DNA of 7,019 nt from Alcaligenaceae bacterium (lineage in GTDB: Bacteria > Pseudomonadota > Gammaproteobacteria > Burkholderiales > Burkholderiaceae_B), in NCBI GenBank assembly GCA_012511095.1, contig JAAZGT010000232.1, positions 1-7,019 of the forward strand, given 5' to 3'. A program made the position numbers and the translations under genes. Under the pieces are notes generated by a model that worked only from the letters and a program-made list of their open reading frames with translations, was not told the DNA's origin and did no database searches. Positions 4,045 through 7,019 of this stretch are shown piece after piece (the first letter of the stretch is position 1; every line of letters begins with the position of its first letter).

Positions 4045-6741
4045 ATGAGCAAAGATTATTCGGCAACCAGTATTCCAGATATTGACGAAGTCGAAACCCA
4101 AGAATGGTTGGAATCTTTGGAGGCAGTGCTGGATCGCGAAGGCACAGAGAGAGCGCATTTTTTAATTGAGAAGTTAAGTGATTTAGCACGCCGCTCCGGT
4201 GCGAATATTCCCTATTCACCATTTACAGCCTATGTAAATACTATTCCTCCAGGTCACGAACCTGCCAACCCTGGTAACCTTGAATTAGAAGCACGCATAC
4301 GTGCCTACATTCGCTGGAACTCAGTGGCAATGGTAGTAAAAGCTAACTTACATGAGACCGAGGGCGGTGGTGGCCTAGGTGGTCACATGGCTTCTTACGC
4401 TTCCTTAGCAACCATGATCGAAAGTGGTCAAAATCATTTCTGGCACGCAGAATCTGAGGACCACGGTGGTGACTTAGTTTATTTCCAAGGGCACTCATCG
4501 CCAGGTATTTACGGTCGCGCCTACTTAGAAGGCCGAATTACCGAGGAGCAATTAGATAATTTCCGTCAAGAGGTTGATGGTAAGGGTCTATCTTCTTATC
4601 CACACCCCCACTTAATGCCTGAGTTCTGGCAGTTCCCAACCGTATCAATGGGTCTTGGCCCGATGATGGCGATTTACCAAGCGCGATTCCTTAAATACTT
4701 ACATGCGCGTGGCATTGCTGATACCTCTAATCGTAAAGTATGGGTATTCTGCGGTGACGGTGAGATGGATGAGCCAGAGTCTTTAGGTGCTATCGGTTTA
4801 GCGGCGCGTGAGAAATTAGATAACCTAATTTTCGTTATTAACTGTAACTTACAGCGCTTAGATGGTCCTGTTCGCGGTAACGGTAAAATCATTCAAGAGT
4901 TAGAGGGTGAATTCCGTGGTTCAGGTTGGAATGTCATTAAGTTAATTTGGGGCAGCTATTGGGATCCACTATTAGCACGCGACAAAGATGGCATTTTACG
5001 CAAGGTGATGGAGGAAACCGTTGACGGTGAATACCAAGCTTATAAAGCCAATGACGGTGCCTATGTGCGTCAGCACTTTTTTGGAAAAGACCCTCGTTTA
5101 TTAGAGATGGTCAGCCGTATGAGCGACGAGCAAATTTGGCGTCTCAACCGTGGTGGCCATGATCCTAACAAGGTATATGCCGCCTTTGATGCAGCGATGA
5201 AAACCACAGGTCAACCAACAGTTATTCTTGCTAAGACCATTAAGGGCTATGCTCTGGGTGAAACGGTGCAAGGTAAAAACCCATCGCATCAGCAAAAGAA
5301 ACTCGAAGAAGAGGCCTTACGCGATTTACGTGATCGCCTAAATATTCCGATCCCTGACGAAAGAATTTCTGAAATTCCTTACTTCCGTCCTTCTGAAGAT
5401 TCTGCAGAAATGCGTTATTTACGTGAACGTCGTGAGGCCTTAGGTGGTTTCTACCCACGTCGTCGTACGGATGCGGACGAGCGTTTCACTGTGCCTGGTT
5501 TGGATTATTTCAAATCCGTCACTGATCCAACCCCAGAAGGTCGTGAGATGTCAACCACGCAGTCCTTTGTGCGTTTCTTAAACCAATTATTACGTGATAA
5601 ACAGCTTGGTCACCGTGTCGTGCCAATTCTTTCTGACGAGGGTCGTACCTTTGGTATGGAGGGTTTATTCCGTCAAATCGGTATTTATGCGCCCGAAGGT
5701 CAAAAGTACATTCCGGTCGATAAAGACCAAGTGATGTATTACCGTGAAGCGGATAATGGCCAATTATTACAAGAGGGTATTACCGAAGCGGGTGCGACAT
5801 GTTCGTGGATTGCTGCAGCGACATCTTACTCTACCAACAACCGCATTATGATTCCGTTCTTTGTGTTTTACTCAATGTTCGGTTTCCAACGCGTGGGTGA
5901 CTTATTATGGGCTGCTGGTGATATTCAGGCGCGCGGTTTCTTATTGGGTGGTACAGCAGGTCGTACAACGCTAAACGGTGAGGGTTTACAGCACGAAGAC
6001 GGTCATAGCTTATTATTATCTTCGACCATTCCTAACTGTGTATCTTATGATCCAGCCTTTGGTCATGAGGTGGCTGTGATTATGCAGCACGGCTTAAAGC
6101 GTATGGTACAAGACCAAGAAAACGTGTTTTATTACATCACCCTAATGAACGAGAGTTACCCTATGCCTGGTCTAAAAGAGGGCGATGAAGAGGGTATCTT
6201 AAAAGGTATGTACCGCTTTAAAGAAGGTGCAGCTGGAGAACACAAAGTCAATCTACTTGGTTCAGGTACTATCCTGCGTGAAAGTATTGCTGCTCAAGAG
6301 CTTTTAGAAAAAGATTGGGGTGTTAGTGCTGACGTTTGGAGCGTAACTAGCTTTACTGAGTTACGTCGTGAGGGTCTGGACATTAATCGCGAAAACTTAT
6401 TGAATCCTACTGCGACTCAAAAAGTGCCTTATGTGACACAGCTACTAAACGAGACTGAGGGACCTGTGATTGCGAGCACTGACTATATGAAAGCAGTAGC
6501 GGATCAGATCCGTGAATTTATCCCAGCGGGTCGTAGTTACCGCGTACTAGGTACGGATGGCTTTGGTCGTTCTGATTTCCGTCACCAGTTACGTAAGCAC
6601 TTTGAGGTGGATCGTTACTTTATTACTTTAGCGGCTCTAAAGGCACTAGCTGATGAAGGCAAAATTTCTGTAGAGAAATTGGCTGAGGCGATTAAGAAAT
6701 ATGATATCGATCCTAATAAACCTAACCCACATCACGCTTAA
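4045..6741 (+). CDS. aceE: Pyruvate dehydrogenase E1 component, homodimeric type
   Basis: AceE is the thiamine-diphosphate-dependent E1 of the pyruvate dehydrogenase complex: it decarboxylates pyruvate and passes the acetyl group to the lipoyl arm of E2 (AceF). The 898-residue product is close to E. coli AceE (887). Visible landmarks are ETEGGGGLGGHMASYAS near 105-120 and the ThDP/Mg signature GDGEMDEPES at 237-246, followed by NLIFVINCNLQRLDGPVRG. The mobile-loop region GKNPSHQQKK (410-419) has H415, matching E. coli H407. LLQEGITEAGA has E577, matching the catalytic E571 of E. coli. I chose the ATG at 4045 because AAGGAG lies 6 bases before it and the product then begins in the family style (MSKDYSATSIPDIDEVETQEW). 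An ATG 66 bases upstream stays in frame but lacks a ribosome site. It is driven by the promoter at 3853-3880 and followed 15 bases later by aceF. No frameshift or missing motif was seen. Confidence 0.97.
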   Translation: MSKDYSATSIPDIDEVETQEWLESLEAVLDREGTERAHFLIEKLSDLARRSGANIPYSPFTAYVNTIPPGHEPANPGNLELEARIRAYIRWNSVAMVVKANLHETEGGGGLGGHMASYASLATMIESGQNHFWHAESEDHGGDLVYFQGHSSPGIYGRAYLEGRITEEQLDNFRQEVDGKGLSSYPHPHLMPEFWQFPTVSMGLGPMMAIYQARFLKYLHARGIADTSNRKVWVFCGDGEMDEPESLGAIGLAAREKLDNLIFVINCNLQRLDGPVRGNGKIIQELEGEFRGSGWNVIKLIWGSYWDPLLARDKDGILRKVMEETVDGEYQAYKANDGAYVRQHFFGKDPRLLEMVSRMSDEQIWRLNRGGHDPNKVYAAFDAAMKTTGQPTVILAKTIKGYALGETVQGKNPSHQQKKLEEEALRDLRDRLNIPIPDERISEIPYFRPSEDSAEMRYLRERREALGGFYPRRRTDADERFTVPGLDYFKSVTDPTPEGREMSTTQSFVRFLNQLLRDKQLGHRVVPILSDEGRTFGMEGLFRQIGIYAPEGQKYIPVDKDQVMYYREADNGQLLQEGITEAGATCSWIAAATSYSTNNRIMIPFFVFYSMFGFQRVGDLLWAAGDIQARGFLLGGTAGRTTLNGEGLQHEDGHSLLLSSTIPNCVSYDPAFGHEVAVIMQHGLKRMVQDQENVFYYITLMNESYPMPGLKEGDEEGILKGMYRFKEGAAGEHKVNLLGSGTILRESIAAQELLEKDWGVSADVWSVTSFTELRREGLDINRENLLNPTATQKVPYVTQLLNETEGPVIASTDYMKAVADQIREFIPAGRSYRVLGTDGFGRSDFRHQLRKHFEVDRYFITLAALKALADEGKISVEKLAEAIKKYDIDPNKPNPHHA

Positions 6742-6756
6742 TGGAGATGCATCAAG

Positions 6757-7019
6757 ATGAGTAACTTAATTGAAGTTAAAGTACCTGACATTGGTGATTT
6801 CGATGAGGTAGATGTGATTGAGGTGCTGGTATCAGAAGGCGATCGTATCGAAGAGGATCAAAGCCTCATTACGGTTGAGTCCGATAAAGCATCCATGGAA
6901 ATTCCCTCCAGTGCTGCTGGGATTGTGAAATCGCTTAAAGTTAGCGTAGGCGACAAGGTATCTGAAGGTGTCGTGTTATTAGAGTTAGAAGCTGATGACG
7001 CTGCAACTGCAGTCACTGA
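6757..7019 (+). CDS. aceF: Pyruvate dehydrogenase E2 (dihydrolipoyllysine acetyltransferase), N-terminal lipoyl domain, cut by window edge
   Basis: This gene is open to the right edge: 87 codons plus two bases. The reading is M-S-N-L-I-E-V-K-V-P-D-I-G-D, then a complete lipoyl domain to about residue 78 with the lipoylation site K44 in VESDKASMEIPS. The acidic, alanine-rich tail at 79-87 looks like the start of a flexible linker. E2 carries acetyl groups from AceE on this lipoyl-lysine and transfers them to CoA. The start has GGAG (6743-6746) 10 bases upstream and lies 15 bases after the aceE stop, as expected in an aceE-aceF operon. Some bacterial lipoamide dehydrogenases also carry an N-terminal lipoyl domain, so lpd is a less likely alternative. 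The final bases ACTGA only look like a stop: TGA is out of frame. Confidence 0.9.
   Translation, partial: MSNLIEVKVPDIGDFDEVDVIEVLVSEGDRIEEDQSLITVESDKASMEIPSSAAGIVKSLKVSVGDKVSEGVVLLELEADDAATAVT

Noticed and set aside
7015..7019. Apparent TGA stop at the very end of the window
   Set aside because: The aceF frame reads ACT then GA at the edge, so TGA is out of frame and the gene continues beyond the window.

Overview
The window looks like a core-chromosome segment of a low-to-moderate GC betaproteobacterium. I infer Burkholderiales, possibly an AT-leaning Alcaligenaceae relative such as Oligella, Pelistega or Taylorella. The inference rests on the homodimeric AceE-type pyruvate dehydrogenase followed by a lipoyl-domain AceF, on the FixL/FixJ-like pair and folD beside it, and on heavy use of TTA leucine codons. 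The genus assignment comes from memory of sequence style, not from a search.

Layout. Two divergent transcription units flank a 400-base intergenic region (3645-4044). The minus-strand unit reads: a membrane-anchored double-PAS histidine kinase (3644 to 1917), a FixJ/NarL-type response regulator (1887 to 1279), folD (1246 to 380), and the start of an oligopeptidase A (prlC) gene that runs off the left edge (377 to 1). Gaps are 29, 32 and 2 bases with no visible terminator, so they probably form one operon. The plus-strand unit reads aceE (start chosen at 4045, stop at 6741), then the first 87 codons of aceF from 6757, cut by the right edge.

Function. AceE and AceF are E1 and E2 of the pyruvate dehydrogenase complex, which makes acetyl-CoA from pyruvate. 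FolD makes 10-formyl- and 5,10-methenyl-tetrahydrofolate. PrlC degrades oligopeptides. The kinase and regulator form a two-component system whose signal cannot be read from the sequence. Its position back-to-back with aceE makes control of the pyruvate dehydrogenase promoter a reasonable hypothesis.

The intergenic region carries a good sigma-70 promoter for aceE (TTGACA, 16-base spacer, TAGAAT), two perfect palindromes upstream of it, and a long leader with an imperfect hairpin and an unattached Shine-Dalgarno. No mobile element, CRISPR array, tRNA or rRNA was seen. I found no clearly new system. The least expected signals are a histidine-rich stretch in the second PAS domain of the kinase and the palindromes plus leader structure in front of aceE.
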